Shown: positions 23,511-35,600 of the stretch, piece by piece
Layout of the letters: every line of letters begins with the position of its first letter
Numbering within the stretch: position 1 is the stretch's first letter
From: Siphonodentalium dalli
Lineage: Eukaryota > Mollusca > Scaphopoda > Gadilida > Siphonodentaliidae
Assembly: GCA_032622095.1 (NCBI GenBank)
Contig: CP136069.1
Location: forward strand, 165,096,394-165,160,393
Direction of reading: 5' to 3'
DNA: 64,000 nucleotides
Notes under the pieces: generated by a model
Database searches by the model: none
What the model saw: only the letters and a program-made list of their open reading frames with translations
What the model was told of the DNA's origin: nothing
Translations under genes and position numbers: made by a program

Positions 23511-25645
23511 ATGAAAGTGTCAATGACACTGTAGCTCAACTTGGAAAGGGAATAATTTAATGTATTACAGTCAATGGAGCGATTAGGAATGTGGTAAGTT
23601 GAATGTCTAATACTAGTTTATAGACATTGAAGAGAAAAGTAAAATCCAAGATGGCTGCTGACAGCCATGTCTTCGGCTGAATGACCCCAAAATGATTATA
23701 TCCCATCCACATGTCATCGTTAACATCCATGACAAATTTTATGACGATCAGACTAAAGGTACGACCTGTAGCCCATGCTAATGGATTGAATTTAGTCATA
23801 CAAAGAGTAAAATCCAAGATGGCTGCTAGCGGCCATGCTTTTTGGACAAATGACCCCAAAATGACTCGTTCCCATCTACATGTCATTGTTAACATCCAGG
23901 ACAAATTTTATGATGATCAGACTAAAAGTACGACCTGTAGCCCGTGCTAAATGATTTAGTCATACAAAGAGTAAAATCCAAGATGGCTGCTGGTGGCCAT
24001 GTTTTTTGGCCGAATGACCTCAAAATGACTTGTTCCCATCTACATGTCATTGTTAACTTCCATGACAAATTTTATGATGATCAGACCAAAGGTACGACCT
24101 GTAGCCTGTGCTAAAGGATCTAGTCATACAAAGAGTAAAATCCAAGATGGCTGCTGGCGGCCATGTTTTTTGGCCGAATGACCTCAAAATGACTCGTTCC
24201 CATCTACATGTCATTGTTAACATCCATGACAAATTTCATGATGATCAGACTAAAGGTACGACCTGTAGCCTGTGCTAATGGATTGAATTTTGAAATCAAA
24301 GATGGCCACTGGCGGCCATGTTTTTCATCCGAATGACCCCAAAATGACTCGTTCCCATCTACATTACAATTTCAACAGCCATAAAAAATTTCATGATGAT
24401 CAGACTCAAGGTACGACCTGTAATCCGTGCTAAAGGATTTAGTCATACAAAGAGTAAAATCCAAGATGGCTGCTGGCGGCCATGTTTTTTGGCCGAATGA
24501 CCCCAAAATTAATCGTTCCCATCTACATGTCAATATTAACATCCATGACAAATTTCATGATGATCAGACGAACAGTACGACCTTTAACCCGTGCTAATGG
24601 ATTGAATTTTGAAATCAAAGATGGCCACTGGCGGCCATGTTTTTTATCCGAATGACCCCAAAATGACTCGTTCCCATCTACATTACAATTTCAACAGCCA
24701 TAAAATTTTTTATGATGATCAGACTAAAAGTACGACCTGTAGCCCGTGCTAAATGATTTAGTCATACAAAGAGTCAAATCCAAGATGGCTTCTGGTGGCC
24801 ATGTTTTTTGGCCGAATGACCCCAAAATGACTCGTTCCCATCTACATGTCATTTATATTAACATTCATGACAAATTTTATGATGATCAGACTAAAAGTAG
24901 GACCTGTAACCCGTGCTAAGTGATTTAGTCATACAAAGAGTAAAATCCAAGATGGCTGCTGGCGGCCATGTTTTTTGGCCGAATGACCCCAAAATTACTC
25001 GTTCCCATCTACATGTCAATATTAACATTTCATGATGATCAGACGAACAGTACGACCTGTGGCCTGTGCTAATGGATTAAATTTTGAAATCAGAGATGGA
25101 TGCTGGTGGCCATGTTTTTTGTCCGAATGACCCCAAAACGACTCGTTCCCATCTACATTCTAATTTCAACAGCCATTACAAATTTCATGATGATCAGACT
25201 AAAGGTACGACCTGTAGCCCGTGCTAAAGGATTTAGTCATACAAAGAGTAAAATCCAAGATGGCTGCTGGCGGCCATGTTTTTTGCCCGAATGACCCAAA
25301 AAAGACTCGTTCCCATCTACATGTCAATATTAACATCCATGACAAATTTCATGACAATAAGACAAACGGTACGGCCTGTAGCCCGTGCTAATGGATTGAA
25401 TTTTGAAATCCAAGATGGCCACTGGCGGCCATGTTTTTTTTCCGAATGACCCCAAAATGACTCGTTCCCATCTACATGTCAATGTCAATATCCATGACAA
25501 ATTTCATAATAATCGGACCAAAGGTACGAACTGTAGCCCGTGCTAAAGGAAATTGTTGACGCATCACGCACACACGCACACACGGACGACGGATACCAAG
25601 CCATGGCAATAGCTCAAACTTTACAAAGTAAAGTTGAGCTAAAAA
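23511..25645 (+). repeat. HINE/pearl-like element with 12-unit 160-bp array
   Basis: 5' end GTGTCAATGACACTGTAGCT. Twelve units, each containing a variant of CCAAGATGGCTGCTGGCGG, ACTCGTTCCCATCTACATG and TACGACCTGTAGCCCGTGCT, start near 23647, 23812, 23977, 24141, 24295, 24458, 24617, 24779, 24945, 25090, 25253 and 25409 (mean 160 bp). Then ACGCACACACGGACGAC and a terminal hairpin ACTTTACAAAGTAAAGT within GCTCAA...TTGAGC. Core length and layout match bivalve pearl/HINE elements. Small open frames inside are not genes. The whole interrupts a family A MITE. Confidence 0.88.
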
Positions 25646-25860
25646 TCCAGTGTATTCTCTAATATATGTGAGTCTCCCATAGGGAGCCTCGCATATACTA
25701 GAAAATGCACTGGCTTACAATATCAAGGTAAATATTATTAGGCCAATAGATTCTCTTATATATGTGAGGCTCCCTATGGGGGACTGATGCATATATAAGA
25801 GAATCCATTGGCACAGGGTTTACACAAAATTTCACGAAGCTCAATTCATGGAAGGGTTAA
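25646..25860. mobile_element. family A MITE, right part after insertion
   Basis: Continues from AGTGTATTCTC through both hairpins to CATGGAAGGG and TTAA. With 23471-23510 it makes one family A element split by the array element; a few bases at the junction are lost. Confidence 0.8.
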
Positions 25861-25903
25861 AAAAGAAGGAGTTACTGCACCATGTCATCGAGGTACTCTG
25901 TCT

Positions 25904-26011
25904 CTCTCTTATATATGCAAGGCTCCCTGTGGCAGACTCGCATATATAAGAAAATGCATTGGCACAGGGTTTTCGCAAAATTTGAGGAAGCTCCAGTCAT
26001 GGAAGGGTTAA
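25904..26011. mobile_element. family A MITE, right half
   Basis: Second hairpin and right end only, finishing in GGAAGGG plus TTAA. That TTAA is also the left target site of the family D element that follows. Confidence 0.8.
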
Positions 26012-26281
26012 CCTTTGGTGTACTATATACTGTTTGATGAGTAGTTATCCCTCTGTAAATGTTCAGATAATAAGATATTAAGTTCAACAAACGACCATAT
26101 AGGTTGTTTGTTGAACTTATTATCTGAACATTTCCCTCCAATAAATAGGACTCCAATCTGTCTTCTGCTTATTTTTCCTAAAAATCTAAAAATCCCCTCC
26201 AAATAAATAATAGATCATTGCAATGTCTACGTCTACTTGTATAATTGAGTAGGAGAATCCATTCAATGTAGAACGGGTTAA
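26008..26281. mobile_element. TTAA MITE family D
   Basis: Ends TTAACCTTTGG and GAACGGGTTAA. An internal palindrome contains AAATGTTCAGATAATAAG and GTTGAACTTATTATCTGAAC. It shares its left TTAA with the family A fragment to the left. Lies just 3' of the last visible stomatin exon. Confidence 0.82.
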
Positions 26282-26298
26282 TGTTTTAGGTTCTTTAT

Positions 26299-26586
26299 CA
26301 GGGTTCCGACAGTCATCGATAGGTCAAATTCAAGGCTGAATTCAAGGATGTTTTGAGACATTTTTGAGAAATATTCAAGACCATATATGAATTAAATTCT
26401 GGGACGGTCAAACACCAAAAAATACTTTGGAATTATAAATTACGCACAATTCAAGTGCTTGTTTTCTTGCGGGAATTCAAGGCTTTTCAAGGTCCCTGTG
26501 TGTAATTTCAAGATTTTCCAGGCCTTGAATGTCCCGTCCTCGATTTTAAAACAATTCCTTGAATCCAAGGGCCTCCAGGAACACTG
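26299..26586. mobile_element. decayed hAT-like MITE (tentative)
   Basis: The ends CAGGGTTCCGACAG and GGAACACTG are imperfect inverted repeats of a type common in hAT MITEs, and ATTCAAGG-like motifs recur inside. No 8-bp target duplication is preserved, so the limits are uncertain. Confidence 0.4.
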
Positions 26587-27490
26587 TTTATGACACATAG
26601 ACATGTATTGCCTTATTCTATAAGATGTCAAAGTGGATATATGCCTGGTTATGTTGTGATTACATTGTCAACCGGAACCTCATTATTATGTTAATTAGGA
26701 TATAATTATGATATTCAATTTGTCAGATTATTTAGTGTTGACTTTAGAGATAAACATGGGTGATAAGGGTGGTTGAACAATTTTGTCAACATGAAAAAAC
26801 ACATTTAAAATAGAATTTTATTTTTTCCTGAAGGTATTTTTACTTCCTCTTTGGTTGTGATAAGGAAATCAATACTAACTTTTTTTTCAACCCTAGCCAT
26901 TTCGAGATCATTTTTCCTTGCTAAAATGTGATGAGATCAAATGGATTTCAAATTCATCACAATTCTGTACAAATTTATCAAACTAATAAAGCTTGTCTCG
27001 AATCAAATTTAGAGCACTCGGTTAATAAATTTCATATGAATTGCAACTCATTAGAGATCCTCATCTACGTAATGACGTCCTTCTGTAGTACTGATTTAGT
27101 TGCAATACCTGTATGCACAACGTCACATCTTAGCACAAAGACAATGTGTGTAGGCTACTGTGTAGCTTATGTTTAATATGGGTTCTGCAATTTAGTGTGC
27201 ATGCCTCGCGAATAATTAATTTGAATTTTTAAATATTTCATGCGCTCTAATTTCTACACATAAATACGCTATAATCCAAAGTGTGTTTCAGTAATTCATT
27301 TTTGTGCAGAGAAAACTGAGCGATCCAAGAATTACTTGTATAACTTTATAACATGATTGACGTCACGTCATAGATTTAAGGCTCACGATTATATCAATGT
27401 TACTGTAATTAAGCCACAGCCCTTTAAAAATGATGGGAGTGTGAGTTGACAACCTGGAAAATTAGCGGACTAATTTCTGTGCCATCTTAC
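26587..27490. other. intron 5 of stomatin, unique sequence
   Basis: Low-repeat AT-rich sequence directly 3' of the last visible stomatin exon. No further exon seen. Confidence 0.6.
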
Positions 27491-27694
27491 CTGCATGAGG
27501 TGGCTGATGGTTTCCCGCTCGGCCAGGATATCAGCGAGATTTTTTGTTCCAAGGACATTTCGTAACGTGGTTGCTGCAAGCAGTCTCGTGGAACGACTAG
27601 AGTCCTCCACGTTTGTGATTGACATTTGTGCATTTGATATTCTGTAGTAGACGACAGCATCTACGGCAACGGTCACAGAGTCCCTTGTCAGGAC
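27491..27694 (-). CDS. STOM: stomatin exon 5 (SPFH core)
   Basis: The 204-nt exon, 68 codons in phase 0 at both ends, has acceptor ATTTTAG and donor GTAAGA. It encodes residues 102-169, opening [20 protein letters not shown] and containing [20 protein letters not shown] and ending ETISHLMQ. This is the best conserved part of the stomatin SPFH domain. The methionine inside MTVAVD is internal, not a start. The next exon should begin near the LDEATDPWG-like block of the family; nothing of that kind was found in the remaining 27.5 kb to the left. Confidence 0.98.
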
Positions 27695-29598
27695 CTAAAA
27701 TATACAAAAACATTGAAGACTTATTCAGGATTCCTAACACTTTAACTCTCAAAGGGGATTTCTATTCCACCCCACACCAAGATTCTTTATATGTATGGTG
27801 AAGCCTGAGTTTAGTGTGTCTGTCATTTGCAGAATGAGGTCCCCAGAGGGTGAAATTAGTGATGCTATCCGCATAGCGAGCTAGCATCACTAATTTCACC
27901 CTCTGGGAACCTCATTCTGCTTAGGCATCATCTTCTCTGGAAAGTTTCTTTATTATCAAATTTCTATAGAAATTTCTTCACATAGATTCTATTTCTTTTT
28001 TAGTTTAATTTCTCTATATCCCCAAATTGGCAGATGACACATTGCATAATCGTGGTTCCCAATGGGTGTACATCACAATATTCACCATTAGAAGATGAGG
28101 CCATGCAGAATGAGGTCCCCAGAGGGTGAATTTGGTGATGCTAGCCTACTATGCAGAATAGGGTAACTAATTTTACCCTCTGGGGTCCTCATTCTCCAAA
28201 TGACAGGCACACTAAACTCAGGCTTGTAAATGGTGAACCGACACTTACAAATCTTGAAAAGAATAAATGACCCACTAATTTACTTTCTTCATCTCCTAAC
28301 CAATTTTACCGGTTGCACATTTTCCACCAAGGACTATGAATCTTGTCTGCACTTGTATTAGCTTTTCGCCTGTCTGCTTTTATTATCTGAACATCCTCCA
28401 AATGAATAATGAACTATTCCAATATATACTTTTGTAACTGAATGGGAGAATCCATTTAGTAAAGAATGGGTTAAATCAGGGACCAGCCTAGAAGGTGAAT
28501 TGGGGACAGGGATCAGTCTAGAGGGTGAATTGGGAGAGGACCAAACTAGAGGGTGAATTGGGAGACATCTTCACCCTAAAATGTGCCTCCCTATGTTTGT
28601 CTCAGGGAGAAGTGACTTCTCTCTCATATACCAGTATGTCCCTACAGAATATTTAAACATTTTCATAATTCTGTGCCATACATTCTCTTACATATGTGAG
28701 TATCCCATTGGGAGCTTTGCATATATAACAGAATACATTGGACTCACAATATTTACCTTGACCTTGTAAGCCAACGCATTCTCTTATTATATCCGAGGCT
28801 CCCTATGGGAGACTCCCGTATCTAAGAGAATACACTGGCACAGGATCTTTAATTCTGCACCAGCGCAGTTCCCGTCATGAAAGGGTTAAAGTATATTTAC
28901 TGATTATAATGGTGTTCTTACTCACCATAATGGTATTTATAAATGGGTACTTGTGTTGTATAATACTTATTGGATCATAGAAACGTGATGTTGTTAATTG
29001 AACTTCAGCCAGTGTTACTTCTCCCTGATAACAGTCCACTTCTCCCTAATAACCAAACAGGGAGAAGTGACTTCTTCCAATTTGAAGCCTCTAGGCTGGT
29101 CCAAGCCTTGAAATAGTGTGTCTGTCATTTGCAGAATGAGGTTCCCAGAGGGTGAATTTAGTGATGCTACCCCGCATAGTGGGCTAGCATCACCAAATTC
29201 ACCCTCTGGGAACCTCATTCTGCTGAGGTGTAAGCAGAATGAGGTCCCCAGAGGGTGAATTTGGTGATGCTAGCCCACTATGTGGGGTAGCATCACTAAT
29301 TTCATCCTCTGGGGGACCTCATTCTGCAAATGACAGACACACTATTTCAAGGCTTGGGCTGGTCCCTGGGTTAAAAAGTTTTACCTCTTGTGGAGGCACA
29401 TCGAAGGAAACAGTTCTCAAATCAACTTTTGTGTAGGCATCTATGCATGGTATGATGAAAAATAAACCTGGAATATAAAAAATATAAAGTGTTATAGACA
29501 GACATACATGTAGTGTTCAGACAATGTTTCACAATTAACCCTCTCATAACAGGAGCTGTGCTGGTGCAGCATTAAAGATCCTGTGCCAGTGCATTCTC

Positions 29599-29635
<37 letters not shown>

Positions 29636-32600
29636 ATATCCCACAGGGAGCCTTGCATATGTAAGAGAATGCACTCGCTTACACGGTCAAGGTAAATATT
29701 GTTAGGCCAAAGTATTCTCCTACACAATTTTCGCAAAATTTCAGGAAGCTCCAGTCATGGAAGGGTTAACCTTTTCTATAAATACCCATCGACGAGTAGT
29801 TATCCCTTAGGAAATGTTCAGAAAATAAGTTCAGCTTGAATTTAAACTTATTATCTGAACGTTTCCACCTATGATAATGAATCTTTCTGCACTTGTATTA
29901 GCTTTTCGTCTGGCTCGGTTTAAGGGCAAATTGAAGCGATATTCACATAGTTCGACAACATGCCGTCATACATGTATCTAATTAATAAACTGTAATATCA
30001 TCACTATGACACTCAATTATTTAAGCTATTGTGACAGTAAATGTGACTGGGACCTACTTCCAATCTCTACCAGTGCGCCCCAGTCATACTTCCTTTTTGA
30101 CTATGTAACCAGCTGGGTACCATGTCTGGGTTTTATATATTTAGCGCAAAAGCCTTGAAATAGTGTGTCTGTCATTTGCAGAATGAGGTCCACAGAGGGT
30201 AAATTTAGTGATGCTACCCCACATAGCAGGCTAGCATCACCAAATTCACCCTCTGGGGAACTCATTTTGCTTACACCTCAGCAGAATGAGGTTCCCAGAG
30301 GGTGAATTTGGTGATGCTAGCCTGCTATGTGGGGTAGCATCACTAAATTCACCCTCTGGGGACCTCATTCTGCAAATGACAGACACCCTATTTCAAGGCT
30401 TGAAAATGACGAACTTGATCCTCCTCAAATTTCCTATGCGCTTTGAGAACAATTCCCTCACTAAAAACTTATTGGCAGAGCAGAGATTTAGAGTGGGAGG
30501 TCTTGTTGACAATTTTTGAATAATACTCAGTAATGAAAGTGTCAATGACATTGTAGCTCAACTTGGGAAGGAGTTTATTTTTTGCTGAGCAATGAATAGA
30601 ATGATAAAGAAGAAGGAAAGCAAAAAAGTTACAGTAAAGGTCTTGTATTGTGTAGATGAAATTATTTTCATTTGAAACATTTCACAAATAAATGTGGGCT
30701 GCAGGCTGTGCGGATGGATTCAAATTGGAAATCCAAGATGGCTGCTGGCAGCCATGTTTTATAACAAATGGTGGAAATAATCGATGGCTCCAATCTAGAG
30801 GAGACTGAAGCTCCATATGAAGTTTGGTGACGATTGAACGAGAGTTGTGGCCTGTAGGGTGTACTGAAGGATCTAGTCAGGCACAGAGTAAAATCAAAGA
30901 TGGCCGCTGATAGCCATGTTATTTAAAAAAAATTGGGAATAATCGATGGCTCCCATCTAGAGGTCACCCCAAAGATTGGTGATGAACGGATGAGGGATGC
31001 GATCTGTAGAAATTGTTGATGGACGAACGCACGGACGGACAACGGACACCAACCCACCGCAATAGTTAGTATATATATATATTAATATCACTTAAGTCCA
31101 CAACATGTGGGTATAATGTCACTGGAGGCAGTGGTCTTGTCAAGTCAGGAAATCTTCCGATAAGTTCACAGTTCACATTTGTTGAACTTATTATCTGAAT
31201 ATTTCCCACCAATGAATATCCTTCTGCACTTTCTATTATCTGTCGTCTGCTTATAATTCAGAAAATACCTCCATATGAATAATAGACCATTCCAATATAT
31301 AATTTTAAAATTGAATGGGAGAATTCATTTAGAATAGAAAGAGTTAACATTTAATATATGTCATGAATCTATAATAAACGGAGGCAATCAGATGGAAATA
31401 ATGTTGATAAACAAGTGCTCTCAGGTTTACAGACAACTATCATATATCTAGCAAACAATGGGTGCATACAGGAAGTAGGTCAGGAATCTCACATGACTAC
31501 TAGTCAACACCTCATGAAAATTAGTCATAATAAAACACCACATGACATAGCTTATGTTATGGATGAATTATTTTTATTCAACTATGTTGTTGACAATAAC
31601 TTAAGTCGACCTTGAGAACTGACGCACTTAAAAACATTGCAAACTGTTGAATACCTGTGATGTGGACCAATGAACACACACAGATAACATCAAAACACCA
31701 GTCAATTAAGGTTTATTTACACTGCAGAATTCGGAACTACTGTAGTGAACTCAAATCAGATATGTACAACAATTTTATCTCTGATACCTCTAAATGCTTA
31801 TGTGGATATGAAGTCGATGATGCTTTTCATTATTTATTTGAGTGCCCCCTGTATGTAACCGAAAGATGCAACTTTTCGACAAGATTGCAACCCACCAATT
31901 TATAATATCTAACATTCCCTCCTTACACACAGAATCGAAACGACGCAATGAAATTCTTTTCCATTTTGTTCATTCATATATTTCATCAACTAAATGATTT
32001 AATTAGGCCCCTCTGCTGAAAATTTTGGCAATCCTCCCGTGCATTACAAATGTTGACGGTGTTTAAATTTCAAAAGCAGAAGGATGGGACTGACAGCAAT
32101 CACAAACACACCACATATCATCATGTATATATGTTATGTTCATCATCTACATGTACATTGTATTTGTTAATTTGTTAATGGCAGATGTACGTTGTCAAAA
32201 CTTGTGCCCAGATCCCTCTAGTAATATTATGTTACACTAAAAATATGTTTAAATAAAAAAATGAAGGTTTATAATACTTTCCATAATCTATATGACTGAC
32301 ATGTTTGTCTGAATGGGAAACAGGTATAGAAAGGGTTAAATTAAAACTAACAAGTGCAATGCCAAGCGGGGTATATGCCTCCAAGCGGGGTATATGCCTC
32401 CAAGCGGGGTATATGCCTCCAAGCGGGGTATATGCCTCCAAGCGGGGTATATGCCTCCAAGCGGGGTATATGCCTCCAAGCGGGGTATATGCCTCCAAGC
32501 GGGGTATATGCCTCCGATGCTCAGTTAGAGAGTGGCAATACTAAATATTTGTATGGATGAAGAATTTTTGTTATTTTCTAAACTCAAGAAGCGGGTATCC

Positions 32601-35600
32601 TTTCCCTTTAAATTGAGCTATCAATATACCAAAGCACAACCAAATCCAATGATCCATGCCCAAGTTAGAAGCTGAAAAGTTCATACAGATACAAAATTAA
32701 GAAATTCCCAAGTCGAACAAGGGCTTCAAAATGTTCAAGTCAAACAAGGGCCGTAGTTCTGGTCAAAATGAATGGACAAAACCTGTAGTAAGTCAGTGTC
32801 TTTTCCCCCTACCAGTGCTATCACCATGCCAAAGGAAAACAGAATCAGATAATTAAGACCTGAGTTATAAGGTGATATGTGCATAGGGACTAGGGCTGGA
32901 CGATATTAACGAAAATAAAAACCGCGATTTTTTATAATTAAAACCGCGGTTAACGATATAACCGCGGTTTTTTAAAACATCAGATACTAGTAACTTAAAA
33001 CAGTTTCTCACTGTTCGCTAGAATCACATCATTGTCATTAATTTTGACAAGTTGACGCCAATAATAAACATACACAACCACCCAACCAGTGACAACCTCA
33101 TGCTCGATCGATATTCGGAATGAAAAGTAAATTCACCGGTTAAATTCCGCTATTCGGACAATTTCGTTCCGGTGACTTGACAAATTCTGGTATATACCGA
33201 TAATTAATAAAACCATTATCTAGTCTATGCCAAAACTAAAAGTGTTCTATACTATAGTATCCTTTTCTAACTCGGTATATTCAACCATGTTGAGTAAATA
33301 CATGTTGTTCCCGATGACACTTGCGTCGCTTGACAAATGGAAATGTGGTTTACCGTCAAGACAAATTTTAGCGAAGTCCACACACACGTAGTACATAACT
33401 GTTGGAATTCTGCCAAGCAAGGACACCATGTATTTTTGGGCGGGTTTGAAGCCCTAATTCTATAATTTTGGTTTTAACCAATCGCTGTGAGTGGTTTCTT
33501 CTAGACGAGAAGGGGGCGGTATCTTCGCTCATTTACTATTTTGATTGACGGTGCATGTGCATCATTGTACTGAAGGAAGAGGCGTGGCAAAACTGACATT
33601 CATATTGATCTATCACCTGATCAGTCGTCAATTCATTTGGTGAATTCTCTTGTAATAAAAAGTACGCAGGGAAGTTGGAGGATTTGTGTAATATTGTGAG
33701 CGAAAGGGGGACGTATTCTGGGTTTTCATATCCCCCTAATTTCGTTAGTCGTCCTAAACGTTGTTTACTATGATTATTGAATATTGAAAAAGTCAGGACA
33801 CAGGGATTTAGTTGGAATTTAAACTTAAATAACTCGATTTAGGCTTGAGTTAAACTATTTGTTTGTATACGCTTATGATGGTCTGGCACCCTCTAATTGC
33901 CGACGATATTACGATTATTTTAGTTTAGACGATATTACTGACGATATTGAAATATTAACCGGGTATTGACGATTAATCGGGAAACCGCCCAGCACTAATA
34001 GGGACACAAATGTCACAACTATCTAAGTCAAACATTTAGGTCTGTAACTCAGGTAAAAATTAATGGACCAAACCCATAAAAGAAAGAAAAGGGCGAAGAG
34101 GATCTGACAACACTGTTTAAATTTTTGTTGCATTTACAGGTTTCAGTTCTGAAGCACTGCTTGGAACCAGGGATGGCAGTGGTTGGTAAAACTGTTTAAA
34201 AATTTAATGCCTGGCACGGCATTAGTTGTAAATTTCAAACCAAAAATACATGTACAGTAATGCCCTAAGTAATCGACTCCTTAACCACAGCAGAATTATG
34301 GGTAACTTTTCAGGATTTAGTCAGAAATATGGCTTGTTGCCATTCATCGGAAATAACTCTCGATGAGAGCTTTCCGATGAATGGCAACAAGCCATATTTC
34401 TGGCGAGAGCTTTCCGATGAATGGCAACAAGACATATTTCCGACTAAATCCTGAAAAGTTAACCATAATTTTGCTGTGGTTAAGGAGTTGATTACTTAGG
34501 GCATTACTGTACATGGATGCACAGAGCCCTCAGCTAAATGGCCCGAACCTTCAGGCAGGGATATTATTATTACTTTGCATGTGAGAGTACACCAGAACTC
34601 TGGCTCATGAGCATGGGACAAGTCACATGTTCGAGTGGATAAATTACAATCTGTCTGGGACTATACAATAACCTGTCATATTTAATAACCGAATGTATGT
34701 TTATATCAATAACCCACAAGCTGATGTCTCAGTCATAGATACCCTGTCATATTTAATCACAGACTGTATCTTTATATCAATAATACACATAACAGGCTGA
34801 TATCCCAGTGGTTGGGGATATCTTCATGCTGATGCTTGATCAATGAGATTTAATTTCAGGCAGCAGTTAGCCAAGTAGCTATGGTATACATGTTGCAGAG
34901 AATTCTGGGATAGTTATTGGCATTTTGTAGCTAAGCTGAGAGTTTGGACCTTCATAAGTTCATAAGCTAGATAATGCAGTGTGTTTGTTGTAAATATTTC
35001 TTATCAAACTCTCCAATGACCAGTCTTGAAAATTGTTTTTTAATATGTTTAAAACACTTTTTACACAATTAGAACCTATCTCTCCTATTGTGAGGGTGAA
35101 CAGGTGTTGTTATAGTCCCAGTCTGCTGGTAGGTAAAACCTGCTAAGATTGGGATAGACAGATGCTGTGTTTACATCCCAGACCACCCCCATTGGCATTT
35201 TATAGCAGACTTTATGCGCTAGTCACCAGCTCACATAAAACCACAAACAAATGTAATCAAATATCACAGTTGCCACAATAAACTGGGTTATTCCACAGAA
35301 GACATGATATTTGTTCTGAACACCCATCAATTGTCAGGTAATTTAATGTGAACAAATATTATCGCAGTGTTTACATATTTTTAAAAGTATGCAAACTCAA
35401 TTGACCTCACGAAGTGACATCGGCATATTCCGGCACTTGTAAGGTAAATATCAACAACCCCAAGTGGTCGTAAATTGAATTTTATTAATTCTATCATCAA
35501 TACCCGGTATTTGTAAATTGGAAATTACATATATATCGCTAGAAGTTCCGTTTAAGAAAAGTTTAACTAATAAGTAATATAGGACCACTTACAATTAACA

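Noticed and set aside
23557-23950. Overlapping open frames on both strands (up to 115 codons)
   Set aside because: They lie in the 160-bp array and read the repeat unit; unit changes shift the frame freely.
26299-26586. Confident hAT MITE call
   Set aside because: The flanks TTCTTTAT and TTTATGAC share only part of an 8-mer and the ends are imperfect, so it is listed only as tentative.
27470-27676. Stand-alone small protein starting MTVAVD
   Set aside because: The methionine is internal to a stomatin exon with acceptor and donor sites; codons continue upstream to the acceptor at 27695.
32362-32515. CRISPR array
   Set aside because: Units are directly adjacent with no spacers, and the sequence is eukaryotic.
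32232-32560. Apparent repetitive proteins on both strands
   Set aside because: Products of the stop-free 19-bp minisatellite.
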